Shown: piece by piece, positions 25,846-34,453 of the stretch | How positions within the stretch are numbered: the stretch's first letter is position 1 | Layout of the letters: each line of letters opens with the position of its first letter | Notes under the pieces: model-generated | What the model was told of the DNA's origin: nothing | Seen by the model: the letters and a program-made list of their open reading frames with translations, nothing else | Databases searched by the model: none | From: Staphylococcus intermedius NCTC 11048 | Lineage (GTDB): Bacteria; Bacillota; Bacilli; Staphylococcales; Staphylococcaceae | Length of the DNA stretch: 64,000 bases | Reading direction: 5' to 3' | NCBI RefSeq assembly: GCF_002902385.1 | Contig: NZ_PPQH01000004.1 | Coordinates: 34,954 to 98,953, forward strand | Translations under genes and position numbers: made by a program

Positions 25846-25859
25846 TGTAATCGATTACA
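25846..25859. promoter_or_regulatory. LacI-family operator before the oxidoreductase operon
   Basis: TGTAATCGATTACA, a perfect 14-bp palindrome immediately downstream of the -10 box. It shares TGTAA-n-CGATTACA with the site at 16358-16371, pointing to joint control of the two operons. Confidence 0.7.
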
Positions 25860-25865
25860 TTTTAA

Positions 25866-25894
25866 AATATAACAAAAATGCACCCTATTGTAAA
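25866..25894 (-). promoter_or_regulatory. Promoter of the oxidoreductase/alpha-glucosidase operon
   Basis: Minus strand TTTACA (25889-25894), 17 bases, TATATT (25866-25871). Confidence 0.75.
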
Positions 25895-25902
25895 CGGATT
25901 CA
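25889..25902. promoter_or_regulatory. Candidate CcpA cre site over the -35 box
   Basis: TGTAAACGGATTCA on the plus strand fits the TGnAAnCG core of cre sites and covers the -35 hexamer, consistent with glucose repression. Confidence 0.5.
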
Positions 25903-25956
25903 CATAGGATGCATCAACTTATTTCAAGATATAACGAGATATAGATTGGTAGCACT

Positions 25957-26937
25957 TTACGTAGACTGACGTATTAACAATTCGCCTTCAAGTAAAGTAT
26001 CACGTTCTTTTAATGTTTGTCCCTTTAAAAGCACTAACAATTTTTCCATTGCACGCACACCGATTTCAGTAGCGGGTTGTGCATACGTCGTTAAACCTGG
26101 GTCGACAATTTCTGACAAAATAATGTTATCAAATCCAACAATCGCCATGTCTTCGGGCACACGTTTGCCATGCTGTTTGAGTACCTTCATAATCCCAATC
26201 GCCATCTCATCATTGGCAACAAATAGCGCTGTCGGCATCTCTTCTTGTTCGAGTAACTGCTTGCCGATACGATAACCTGACTCTAAAGAAAAGTCCCCTT
26301 CGATAATCCAATCTTCATGCACCTTCAAACCATGACTGTGCATCGCTTCACGAAAGCCTTGTAAACGGTATTGACCTAAAATACCATCCAATGGCCCAGC
26401 AATATGTCCCACTTTCGTATGTCCCGCTTCTATTAAATGACGCGTCATTAATGCAGATGCTTCAATATGATTGATTGAGACAGAAGGCACATCAATCTCT
26501 TTAATTTGTTCACAAGCGAGTACAAGGGGGTATTGTGCACTGACTTTTTCTAAATTTTCAAGATCAAGATAGGACGTGAGAACAATCATGCCATCGACTT
26601 TCTTTTCATATAAATACGAAAAATAAGTATCACCTTGTTGATTTTGAGTATCTCCAAGAATCACTTCATAACCGTGCTCACGTGCAATATTTTCAATGTT
26701 TCTGAGTATCGCTGAGAAAAATGAATTCGTAATGTCCGGTACGACAACAAGAATCGTCATTGTTTCCATTTTGCGCAGTTGTCTCCCGATATTATTCGGA
26801 TGATAGCCGAGTGCTTTTGCTGCTTCTAATACACGTTGTTGATTTTTAGGCTTGACCTTTCCTGTATTACTGAGCACCCGTGAAACCGTTGCCGTCGATA
26901 CATTCGCTAACTTTGCGACATCCTTTACACTTACCAT
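25957..26937 (-). CDS. LacI-family transcriptional regulator (MalR-like)
   Basis: 326 residues. The N-terminal helix-turn-helix is VKDVAKLANVSTATVSRVLS with the hinge NNIGRQLRK near residue 55; the periplasmic-binding-type effector domain begins TMTILVVVPDITNSFFSAIL. GGGGAAGG precedes the ATG. It sits upstream of the oxidoreductase operon on the same strand, about 175 bases away, and probably binds the TGTAA-n-CGATTACA palindromes at 25846 and 16358, releasing both operons when the sugar is present. LacI members close to CcpA can also bind cre-like sites, so regulator and cre readings cannot be separated here. Confidence 0.88.
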   Translation of the reverse strand: MVSVKDVAKLANVSTATVSRVLSNTGKVKPKNQQRVLEAAKALGYHPNNIGRQLRKMETMTILVVVPDITNSFFSAILRNIENIAREHGYEVILGDTQNQQGDTYFSYLYEKKVDGMIVLTSYLDLENLEKVSAQYPLVLACEQIKEIDVPSVSINHIEASALMTRHLIEAGHTKVGHIAGPLDGILGQYRLQGFREAMHSHGLKVHEDWIIEGDFSLESGYRIGKQLLEQEEMPTALFVANDEMAIGIMKVLKQHGKRVPEDMAIVGFDNIILSEIVDPGLTTYAQPATEIGVRAMEKLLVLLKGQTLKERDTLLEGELLIRQST

Positions 26938-27197
26938 AGTCCTTCCCCTTTTATGTCTTCATTTAAATTAAATATAACACAAAAAGTATACCATCGCTTA
27001 TTTCATCTGATTGGCTTGTATTGCCGTCTTGCTGTTTTAACACCACATTTTGTAGACCTCATCCTACGATTCACTATTTTCAAATATAAAATAATGTACA
27101 ACATATGAAATTTGACATTATAAAAATACTTTGAAAATGTATGACTACTTTAGTATATTTATTATGTATGAAACAAAACTAAGAGAGTAGGGTTACC

Positions 27198-28439
27198 ATG
27201 TACTTTACGCAATTAAGTGTAGAAGCTTTTGACGATTTTGTAACAAACCACTTTTCGCATTATACACAAGATCCTGGACACTATCAGTATAGAAACAAAT
27301 ACAAAAATGATGTCCATTTAGTTGGTGTTAAAAATGATCAAGACGAAGTCATTGCGGCTTGTTTATTGACTGAAGCACGCGCACTGAAGTTTTTTAAATA
27401 TTTTTATACACATCGCGGTCCAGTTTTAGATTACAACAACCTCGAACTGGTCCAATTCTTTTTTGAACAGCTCACACAATATTTAAAACAACAGCGCTGC
27501 CTTTATGTGTTAGTCGATCCCTATGTGCGTAATCATATACGTGATGCAAAAGGGAATATAACGCAAAGTTTTGAGCGTCAACAACTTTTTCAAACGTTAG
27601 ACCGTCTCGGCTACAAACACCAAGGTTTTCCTATAGGTTATTCGAGTATCAGTCAAATTCGTTGGCTTTCCGTTCTTGACCTTAAAGATAAATCGGAACA
27701 ACAACTTTTAGAGGAAATGGACTACCAAACACGACGTAACATTAAAAAGACGTATGAAATGGATGTCCAAGTTAAAACACTACCTATTGAAGAAACTGCG
27801 CGCTTTTTCAAACTTTTCCAAATGGCTGAAGAAAAACACGGCTTTACTTTTAGAGACTTACCTTATTTTGAAGAAATGCAGAAAATGTATGCTAAAAATA
27901 GTATGCTCAAGTTAGCTTATATTGATTTGAATGACCTTTTGAAGAAGCAAACTGAGAAATTAGACACATTAAATGCGACGGTTGCAGAAACTCAAGAAGC
28001 GCTAGAAAGTAACCCAAATTCTAAGAAAAACAAAACTAAATTAAAACAAGCCGAACAGCAACTGCAAGCGCAAGAACGTAAAATAGAAAAAACACGTCAA
28101 TTAATCGCTGAAGATGGGGATGTATTAGACTTAGCTGCTGCGATTTATATTTACAACAATCATGAAGTGTATTATTTATCGAGTGGCTCGAATCCTAAGT
28201 ACAATGCGTATATGGGTGCGTATCGTTTACAGTGGGAAATGATTCAATTTGCCAAACAGCATGGCATTGACCGTTATAACTTCTATGGCATTACAGGTGA
28301 TTTTACGAAACATGCTGAAGACTATGGTGTGCAGCGTTTTAAAGAGGGCTTCGGTGCGCACGTAGAAGAATATGTGGGTGATTTTGTTAAACCGATTATG
28401 CCAACCATGTATCGATTATCACAGTTATTGAAACGTTAG
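27198..28439 (+). CDS. Fem-family peptidyltransferase (FmhA/FemA-like)
   Basis: 413 residues, the size of FemA, FemB and FmhA. These proteins use glycyl- or seryl-tRNA to add residues to the peptidoglycan cross-bridge. Two GNAT-like halves (LLEEMDYQTRRNIKKTYEMDVQVKTL and LDLAAAIYIYNNHEVYYLSSGSNPKYNAYMGAYRLQWEMIQFA) flank a helical arm at about residues 245-310 rich in K, E and Q, predicted coiled coil as in FemA. The ending NFYGITGDF ... GVQRFKEGFGAHVEEYVGDF is typical. It is a lone gene, not next to femAB, so an accessory role (FmhA, or lysostaphin/endopeptidase immunity-like) is more likely than the essential one. Confidence 0.85.
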   Translation: MYFTQLSVEAFDDFVTNHFSHYTQDPGHYQYRNKYKNDVHLVGVKNDQDEVIAACLLTEARALKFFKYFYTHRGPVLDYNNLELVQFFFEQLTQYLKQQRCLYVLVDPYVRNHIRDAKGNITQSFERQQLFQTLDRLGYKHQGFPIGYSSISQIRWLSVLDLKDKSEQQLLEEMDYQTRRNIKKTYEMDVQVKTLPIEETARFFKLFQMAEEKHGFTFRDLPYFEEMQKMYAKNSMLKLAYIDLNDLLKKQTEKLDTLNATVAETQEALESNPNSKKNKTKLKQAEQQLQAQERKIEKTRQLIAEDGDVLDLAAAIYIYNNHEVYYLSSGSNPKYNAYMGAYRLQWEMIQFAKQHGIDRYNFYGITGDFTKHAEDYGVQRFKEGFGAHVEEYVGDFVKPIMPTMYRLSQLLKR

Positions 28440-28488
28440 AGGGATTGGAAATAAAAATTTTTGATGCTATGGATGCTGTATTTTGTGC

Positions 28489-28687
28489 AACTTGCCCTAT
28501 TCATAAAATTTGTATTTTTGATTGCCCTTATGGCTTCGCGTTCCCAGGGGACTTGTCTCAACTAGCCAACGCTTGATTGAACGATGACATGCATGTAACG
28601 TTGGCGGATTTTCGACTGCGTCTGATCCCTCGGGAGTCTCAGCCTTCTGGTCAATCTCATATCAAATGCAGCCACTTAGGGCAAGTT
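28489..28687. repeat. Inverted-repeat-bounded noncoding element, copy B
   Basis: Terminal inverted repeat AACTTGCCCTA (28489-28499) / TAGGGCAAGTT (28677-28687), 11 bp perfect, total 199 bp. Inside are GGGACTTGTCTCAA (28548-28561), GCCAACG / CGTTGGC forming an internal stem around 28565-28604, and CCCTCGGGAGTCTC (from 28627). The first and last blocks match copy A at 15863-16019. Like copy A, it lies just downstream of a plus-strand gene. No coding frame is supported across it. Confidence 0.55.
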
Positions 28688-28787
28688 TACAAAATGAAAA
28701 CAATCCAAAACATCCAATTTTTACGACCCCTTCATTCTCTTTTTTGCTGTTTTTCATCATTAATAAATATAAGTCCATAAAAAAGTT

Positions 28788-28819
28788 AGGACTGGGATCA
28801 AACTTAATGTCCCAGTCCT
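28788..28819. terminator. Bidirectional terminator of the staphylococcal GGACTGGGA type
   Basis: Arms AGGACTGGGA / TCCCAGTCCT with T6 after the stem (28825-28830) and A-rich sequence before it, between the Fem gene and the DUF2316 gene. Confidence 0.8.
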
Positions 28820-28845
28820 CTTCCTTTTTTTCATTCAAAATGATT

Positions 28846-29145
28846 CTATTGTAAAAACCAGTAGTCTTCCTTTTCACCTTTTAGATACGTATATTCTGCC
28901 GGTATGTCCCCATTCGCTTTAATATTGTCATTGATATGATCTCTCAAATCCCACACTTGATGAATGAATGTATTGAGATTTCCTCCTAACAAACGTGAAG
29001 GGGCATCCATATTCAAAATATTTTCAACTTGTTTTTCCGAAATATGCATCTTGTCTGCAAGCTGTGCTGTTGTCAGTGTCGATTGTGCAAAATGTGCTTT
29101 CAACTCTTCACTTGTGACACGTCGTTGGGCTTTATTTAATGACAT
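28846..29145 (-). CDS. DUF2316 family protein
   Basis: About 99 residues, starting at the second ATG (29145), which has AAGG six bases upstream; the first ATG overlaps that site. The protein (MSLNKAQRRVTSEELKAHF, later an HTH-like LADKMHISEKQVENILNMDA, ending YWFLQ) matches the DUF2316 pattern of small proteins with a helix-turn-helix-like segment. Function unknown; a DNA-binding or regulator-helper role is possible. It is divergent from the TetR operon, about 110 bases away, and may share its operator region. Confidence 0.75.
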   Translation of the reverse strand: MSLNKAQRRVTSEELKAHFAQSTLTTAQLADKMHISEKQVENILNMDAPSRLLGGNLNTFIHQVWDLRDHINDNIKANGDIPAEYTYLKGEKEDYWFLQ

Positions 29146-29171
29146 ATTCATCCTTCTTTCAATCCATATGA

Positions 29172-29201
29172 TTTGTCTTGCTTATGAATATCACCTATAA
29201 T
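29172..29201 (+). promoter_or_regulatory. Promoter of the tetR-SDR-decarboxylase-hydrolase operon
   Basis: TTGTCT, 17 bases, TATAAT (29196-29201). The operator that follows covers the expected transcription start. Confidence 0.65.
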
Positions 29202-29221
29202 AAACGGATAGTTATCCGTTT
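29202..29221. promoter_or_regulatory. TetR-family operator
   Basis: AAACGGATAGTTATCCGTTT, a perfect 9+9 palindrome with a 2-base centre directly after the -10 box, 34 bases before the tetR start. This is the textbook position for autorepression by the adjacent TetR protein. Confidence 0.8.
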
Positions 29222-29255
29222 GTCAAATTAAACAACGAAAGTAGGTGTTGCCCTG

Positions 29256-29795
29256 ATGAGAAAAGATGCTATTGAAAATCGTCAACGTATTGAACAACAA
29301 GCGAAAATCATGTTTGAACGTGATGGCGTCGACCAAGTGAGTATGAACCAAATTTCTAAAGCGTTGAATATTGGAATGGGGACACTCTATCGTCACTTTG
29401 AAGATAAAAGCGCGCTTTGTTATGCCTTGGTCAACAACGATTCTGAACAATTGCTAGCAGAACTTGATGCAATTCAATCACAAAATGATGATGTCCAAAC
29501 CATTTTCACACAAGCGATTGATACGTTTTTACAATTTAAAACAGACCATCGCGCATTACTCAAATGCATTGAAATGAGCCAAAGTAAAATAGATTTTCGA
29601 CAGACACCCTTTTTCCAGGCACTTCATCAATATTTTTATACTTTAATGGATAAGGGTGAAAATGAGCGGCAGTTGACGTTTAAAGTCGATACGCTACTCA
29701 ACACATTAACCACACAAAATTATGTCTTTCAACTCGAGAAACGACAGCTGACAAACGTAGAAATACGGGAGCAACTCGTCACATTATTTTTTTAA
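29256..29795 (+). CDS. TetR/AcrR-family transcriptional regulator
   Basis: 179 residues. The N-terminal HTH spans about residues 8-55 (IEQQAKIMFERDGVDQVSMNQI, then LNIGMGTLYRHFEDKSALCYALV), the classic TetR layout; the rest is a helical ligand domain. First gene of a four-gene operon with an SDR, an ACMSD-type decarboxylase and an alpha/beta hydrolase, and it very likely represses them from the palindrome at 29202-29221. Inducer unknown, perhaps an aromatic acid or ester. Confidence 0.88.
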   Translation: MRKDAIENRQRIEQQAKIMFERDGVDQVSMNQISKALNIGMGTLYRHFEDKSALCYALVNNDSEQLLAELDAIQSQNDDVQTIFTQAIDTFLQFKTDHRALLKCIEMSQSKIDFRQTPFFQALHQYFYTLMDKGENERQLTFKVDTLLNTLTTQNYVFQLEKRQLTNVEIREQLVTLFF

Positions 29796-29819
29796 TATCA
29801 TATCTGGAGGTCGAACAAA

Positions 29820-30521
29820 ATGAAAGTAACGCTCATCACTGGTGATAACAAAGGATTGGGATATGAAACGGCAAAACAACTCAAAAACAAGGGGCATAAA
29901 ATTTATATTGGCTCACGGAACATGGAACGTGGTAAAAAGGCTGCACGTGAACTTGATGTCGATGTCGTCCAACTTGATGTGACAGACGATGTTTCAGTAG
30001 AACAAGCAGCTCAACTCATTTTAGAACGAGAAGGACGATTGGATGTATTAATCAACAATGCCGGTATTTCAGGAGGGTTCACACAACCACGCGACATTAC
30101 CGTTGAGGATATGCAACGGGTGTATGACACAAACGTTATGGGATTGGTGCGCGTCACACATCGGTTCATTCCATTATTAGAGCAATCTGAGCAGCCTGTC
30201 ATCGTCAATGTAAGCAGTGGACTCGGTTCATTTGGAATGGTTACCAACCCAGAAAAAATGGAGTCAAAAGTAAATTCACTCGCCTATTGTTCATCTAAAT
30301 CTGCAGTAACCATGCTAACTGTGCAATATGCGAAAAATTTACCACATTTCCAAATTAATGCAGCTGACCCTGGTTCGACTAATACAGATTTGGTTGGTGA
30401 CGCAAGCAACAATTCAAAACCTGCTTCAGAAGGCGTACGACCAATTGTTCAACTTGCAACGATTGGTAAAGACGCCCCAACCGGTACATTTATCGATGGC
30501 AACGGACCTATCCCTTGGTAA
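29820..30521 (+). CDS. Short-chain dehydrogenase/reductase
   Basis: 233 residues, Rossmann fold. Cofactor motif TGDNKGLGYE (TGxxxGxG) at the N-terminus, NNAG near residue 78, catalytic Ser in VNVSSGLGSF and Tyr/Lys in YCSSK. It reduces or oxidises a small carbonyl/alcohol substrate with NAD(P)H. The arginine and lysine after the first strand (SRNMERGKKAA) hint at NADPH. It starts 24 bases after tetR with GGAGG upstream. Confidence 0.88.
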   Translation: MKVTLITGDNKGLGYETAKQLKNKGHKIYIGSRNMERGKKAARELDVDVVQLDVTDDVSVEQAAQLILEREGRLDVLINNAGISGGFTQPRDITVEDMQRVYDTNVMGLVRVTHRFIPLLEQSEQPVIVNVSSGLGSFGMVTNPEKMESKVNSLAYCSSKSAVTMLTVQYAKNLPHFQINAADPGSTNTDLVGDASNNSKPASEGVRPIVQLATIGKDAPTGTFIDGNGPIPW

Positions 30522-30655
30522 ATCAACTCTGATTCAACCTCATTTTTATCGTTATTATCATCAACTGTAGATATAGCTCCACGATAAATAGGTCTGGCAT
30601 TTCATAATGTCCGAGCCCCATCAACCATTCACAAAAACACTGGAGGTTTCAATCA

Positions 30656-31681
30656 ATGAAAACCATCACATTTGAAGAACATTTCGTACTTAAAGAAGTT
30701 CAAGAGGCCATGTCTGACATACTTCAACCTTCACCTGATGGCGTGCCACTGAAAGCAATGTTAGAAGCTTTGGAATCGAAAACAGGATTTACAAATGAAG
30801 ACGACATTACACAACACGCGCATCGTATTCAATTTATGGATACACAAAATGTTCAAATGCAAGTACTCTCTTATGGCAATGGGTCACCTTCTCTCGTTGA
30901 AGGCGATAAAGGCATTGAACTTTGCCGTTATACGAATCATCGCTTGAAACAATATATTGATGCACATCCTGACCGCTTTTTAGGTTTCGCAACATTACCT
31001 ATTCATTCACCCGACGCAGCTGCCCAAGAATTAAAATACTGTGTGGAAGAATTAGGCTTCAAAGGTGCGCTCATTTTCGGACATCCTAAAGGGCATTTTT
31101 TAGATGACGCGCAATTTGATGTTATTTTCGAGACCGCTGCTTCACTGCATGTCCCTATTTACTTACACCCCGCTCCTATTAGTGATGATGCCTATCAAGC
31201 TTACTTCAAAAGTGAAAATTATCCAGATGCAACAGCCGCTTCATTTGCAAGTTTTGGCTATGGTTGGCATATGGATGTCGGTATTCACGCCATTCGCCTT
31301 ATTTTAAGTGGCGTGTTCGATCGCCATCCCCAACTTAAAATGATTATTGGACATTGGGGAGAGTTCACACCATTCTTTTATGAACGGATGGATGACACAA
31401 TACATGCACCCCATTTAAAACATGCACTGAGCGATTATTTCAAAAACCATTTCTATATCACACCAAGCGGTATGTTGACACGTCCTCAATTTGAGATGGT
31501 TAAAAATGCAGTCGGTATTGATCACATTCTTTATTCTGCCGACTATCCTTATATCCAGCCACAAAACTTAGGTACATTTTTAGATGAACTCGGTTTAAAC
31601 GAAGAGGAAAAAGAGAAAATCAGTTATAAGAATGCCGAAAAGTTATTAAATATATCTACCAACATAAAAGGAGGATTTTAA
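30656..31681 (+). CDS. Metal-dependent amidohydrolase/decarboxylase (ACMSD, gamma-resorcylate decarboxylase type)
   Basis: 341 residues, PF04909. The N-terminal metal motif FEEHF (Glu7, His9), YLHPAP mid-protein, IIGHWGE and the late aspartate in YSADYPY are the residues used by non-oxidative aromatic acid decarboxylases of this family (gamma-resorcylate, 2,3-dihydroxybenzoate, ACMSD). Either decarboxylation or hydrolysis is possible. GGAGG precedes the ATG. It ends 1 base before the hydrolase gene, so the two are coupled. Confidence 0.8.
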   Translation: MKTITFEEHFVLKEVQEAMSDILQPSPDGVPLKAMLEALESKTGFTNEDDITQHAHRIQFMDTQNVQMQVLSYGNGSPSLVEGDKGIELCRYTNHRLKQYIDAHPDRFLGFATLPIHSPDAAAQELKYCVEELGFKGALIFGHPKGHFLDDAQFDVIFETAASLHVPIYLHPAPISDDAYQAYFKSENYPDATAASFASFGYGWHMDVGIHAIRLILSGVFDRHPQLKMIIGHWGEFTPFFYERMDDTIHAPHLKHALSDYFKNHFYITPSGMLTRPQFEMVKNAVGIDHILYSADYPYIQPQNLGTFLDELGLNEEEKEKISYKNAEKLLNISTNIKGGF

Positions 31682-31682
31682 A

Positions 31683-32516
31683 ATGGAAACTTTAACAGTA
31701 AAAGATGCTAAAATTCGTTACCATCAAGTCGGTGAAGGTCCAGTACTCATTCTCGTCCCCGGCGCAAATGGGACAGGCGATATCTTTTTACCACTAGCAG
31801 AACAATTGAAATCACATTTTACAGTCGTGGCAATCGATCGTCGTGACTATGGGGAAAGTGAACGAACTGCCCCACTTCCTCCAAATGCACAACAACCCGA
31901 TGACACGACGCGCGTGAAACAAGATGCAGCAGACGTTGCAGCACTCGCACGTCATTTAAGTGATGCACCCGTGTATATGCTAGGTTCGAGTTCAGGTGCG
32001 ATTGTCACAATGCACGTGTTGAAAGACTACCCAGATGTCGTGAAACGTATCGCCTTTCATGAGCCACCAATCAATACATTTTTACCAGATAGCCAATATT
32101 GGAAAGACAAAAATGATGAAATTGTGCATCAAGTGCTCACTGAAGGTTTACAACAAGGCATGCAAACTTTCGCGCAAACGTTGAACATCGCACCGATTGA
32201 TGCTAAAAGTATGTCGCAACCTGTTTCTGGTGATGATGCAGCCCAACGCCAACAATATGAGCGCATGCTGTTTTGGGCAGAATATGAAATCCGTCAGTAT
32301 ACACATTCAGACATTACTGTTGCAGATTTAGCAAAACACGCTGACATCATTACACTCTTCAATGGAACCGATTCGAAAGGGTCATTTCCACATGAAGTCA
32401 ACGCGTATTTGTACGAACAATCACAACTTGACTTGCGCGACATTCCAGGCGGTCACTTAGGTTATGTTCAAAAACCTGAGGGCTTCGCGAACGTCCTTCT
32501 TGAGATGTGGACATAG
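31683..32516 (+). CDS. Alpha/beta hydrolase
   Basis: 277 residues. Oxyanion region [12 protein letters not shown], nucleophile elbow GSSSGA (Ser about 103), and the late His in PGGHLGY. An esterase or C-C hydrolase acting on small cytoplasmic substrates. It follows the decarboxylase by 1 base and closes the operon. It could hydrolyse an ester to release the acid that the decarboxylase then processes; this is inference from order only. Confidence 0.85.
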   Translation: METLTVKDAKIRYHQVGEGPVLILVPGANGTGDIFLPLAEQLKSHFTVVAIDRRDYGESERTAPLPPNAQQPDDTTRVKQDAADVAALARHLSDAPVYMLGSSSGAIVTMHVLKDYPDVVKRIAFHEPPINTFLPDSQYWKDKNDEIVHQVLTEGLQQGMQTFAQTLNIAPIDAKSMSQPVSGDDAAQRQQYERMLFWAEYEIRQYTHSDITVADLAKHADIITLFNGTDSKGSFPHEVNAYLYEQSQLDLRDIPGGHLGYVQKPEGFANVLLEMWT

Positions 32517-32528
32517 TTTGAATATCGA

Positions 32529-32576
32529 AAAAGACCAGATGCTCTACGGAAATTCGTAGTGCTACATCTGGTCTTC
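32529..32576. terminator. Bidirectional terminator between the hydrolase and the CocE gene
   Basis: Arms AAGACCAGATG / CATCTGGTCTT with an inner CTACG / CGTAG stem and T-rich flanks on both strands. Confidence 0.85.
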
Positions 32577-32584
32577 TTTAAATT

Positions 32585-34276
32585 TTATTTTGTTATTGGA
32601 ATAACTGGAACGAGCAAGTGCGAATCAAAATCGCCACCTGTATAAATATGATACTGGCCATGGTTTACTGTCTCGTCATGTTCATAACGTGTTTTTAAAC
32701 CAGGTGTACTATTACCTTTGACTACTTCACTTGCTTTCACGACCACTTGAATACGTTCACCCTTTTTAAACAATGTGCCTGACGGTAAAATTTCAACTTC
32801 TACAGGAACGACTTCTCCCGGTGTCAGTTTATCCTCATGCTGATGTGTATGCCATGGTTGTAGCGGTGTAGAACGGTTCGAATCCAATGCACGGTGAGAC
32901 ACGCGTAACCAACCTGTGGCCACTTGACCATGCTCGATATGGTTAAAGTCTGGAAAATGCACTTCCTCGCCTCGACGGTCTAACTTTTTAATCCCCGCAA
33001 AAATATCCATATCATCCGCTTCTTCAGCCACAACCCATAATTTCAACTTCATATTCCCCGTCAGTTCCATATTTGCATCAAAAGTCATCTCAAAACGGAC
33101 TTCATCTTGTTCAGCATCATCGCTTTGGTATGTGGCACGACTTGATTTTTGCGGTTGTTCCGATGTTAACGTCATCGTCTGTGCATCTAAATAGAATGGT
33201 GTCGCTTCTGTTTGTGGTAATGGAAAGTCCGTTGCATCTTTGACATTTCCTTGATAAAACTTTTCACGGACTTCATAACGTACTTTAGGGGTATCTGGCC
33301 AATCATTGTCGATGCCTTTTAAATAATAATCGAAAAAGGCCTTTTGTTCTTCAAGTGACTCTCGTGCATAATACATTTCCCATTCTTTACGGCCGTGAAC
33401 TTTTAACCATTTTTGTTTGGAAGCCGCTTGTTTAAACCCCTCGAATGTCCCACGGTTGTGCAAGCCTTGTGTCGACCAGCTAGCGCATACGAACATGGGC
33501 ACTTCAATTGCTGACAAATCGGCTTGTTTGCCTTGCCAATATGTATCGAACAGTGGATGGTTTTGTTGTGCCGCGATTAAATCTTCTATCTGTGTATTCG
33601 GCCATCTTGCGACAATGCCCTCATACCAAAAGCGATAAAACCCTGTATCAGGAATCCCTCCATGAAAAGCCACTTCACGATACATATCATTGAGGCCTTC
33701 CCACGGGATGATGGCTTTCAAATGTTGCGGGTTTAATGAAGCAACCCACCACTGTGTCACAGCAAGATATGACACGCCATTCAAGCCCACGTTGCCATTA
33801 CTCCAAGCTTGCTGACCTGCCCAGTCGATCACTTCTGCGTACGCTTGTGCTTCAGCTAATCCCCAAGGTGCGAGCTGACCTTCAGAACCAGCAATCCCAG
33901 GTAAGGCCACCTTTACAACGACATAGTCATTAGGCACCCAAAATCCTGGGTCCGGTGATTCTTCAGGGGTGATACTTGATGTTGGTATCGTACCTAAAGT
34001 CGGCCATAACGCACCCATATTCGTAATCTTCGGGCGATTATCTTTGCCGTATGTATCCGCAGACATCACCACTGGAAAACGTCCTTCTTTGTCTGGACGG
34101 ATGACATTCACATATAATGTTCGACCATCTTCTAACGTCACTGCTACATCTTTTTCAAATATCATCTGTTGATTGCCATACTGCACACTATCCACAACAA
34201 TGTGATTGATGCCTTCTTGTATCGCTTCAATGGGTGTCACTTTGAGTTGTGGATGGCCTAATTTTTGTACTGTCAT
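32585..34276 (-). CDS. CocE/NonD-family hydrolase (S15 peptidase-like)
   Basis: 563 residues. The alpha/beta hydrolase core has PVVMSADTYGKDNRPK, nucleophile elbow GLNGVSYLAV (GxSY) and the C-terminal jelly-roll domain typical of X-Pro dipeptidyl-peptidase and cocaine esterase relatives (ARATYQSDDAEQDEVRFE onwards, TPGEVVPVEVEILPSGTLFK). No signal peptide, so cytoplasmic. Function is likely acyl ester or amide hydrolysis. It is a lone gene with its own terminator; its tail-to-tail position with the operon at 29256-32516 may be coincidental. Confidence 0.85.
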   Translation of the reverse strand: MTVQKLGHPQLKVTPIEAIQEGINHIVVDSVQYGNQQMIFEKDVAVTLEDGRTLYVNVIRPDKEGRFPVVMSADTYGKDNRPKITNMGALWPTLGTIPTSSITPEESPDPGFWVPNDYVVVKVALPGIAGSEGQLAPWGLAEAQAYAEVIDWAGQQAWSNGNVGLNGVSYLAVTQWWVASLNPQHLKAIIPWEGLNDMYREVAFHGGIPDTGFYRFWYEGIVARWPNTQIEDLIAAQQNHPLFDTYWQGKQADLSAIEVPMFVCASWSTQGLHNRGTFEGFKQAASKQKWLKVHGRKEWEMYYARESLEEQKAFFDYYLKGIDNDWPDTPKVRYEVREKFYQGNVKDATDFPLPQTEATPFYLDAQTMTLTSEQPQKSSRATYQSDDAEQDEVRFEMTFDANMELTGNMKLKLWVVAEEADDMDIFAGIKKLDRRGEEVHFPDFNHIEHGQVATGWLRVSHRALDSNRSTPLQPWHTHQHEDKLTPGEVVPVEVEILPSGTLFKKGERIQVVVKASEVVKGNSTPGLKTRYEHDETVNHGQYHIYTGGDFDSHLLVPVIPITK

Positions 34277-34401
34277 TCCCTTTCACTTCCTTTTATTTTA
34301 ATTGCAATTTCATTCTAAACATGTCTTGAAAACTTTAACAATCTACAATAGTTTAAAGACTGTTTGAAATTCGACATAAATATTAGAATTGTATATAAAA
34401 A

Positions 34402-34440
34402 TAGCCCGATAAACGAATTTCAGCATTCACTTACCGGGAC
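34402..34440 (-). terminator. Probable terminator after the N-acetyltransferase
   Basis: Imperfect stem CCCGGTAA / TTTATCGGG followed by CTATTTTTATAT on the minus strand, 14 bases past the stop. Confidence 0.6.
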
Positions 34441-34453
34441 ATTTTAGAAATAT

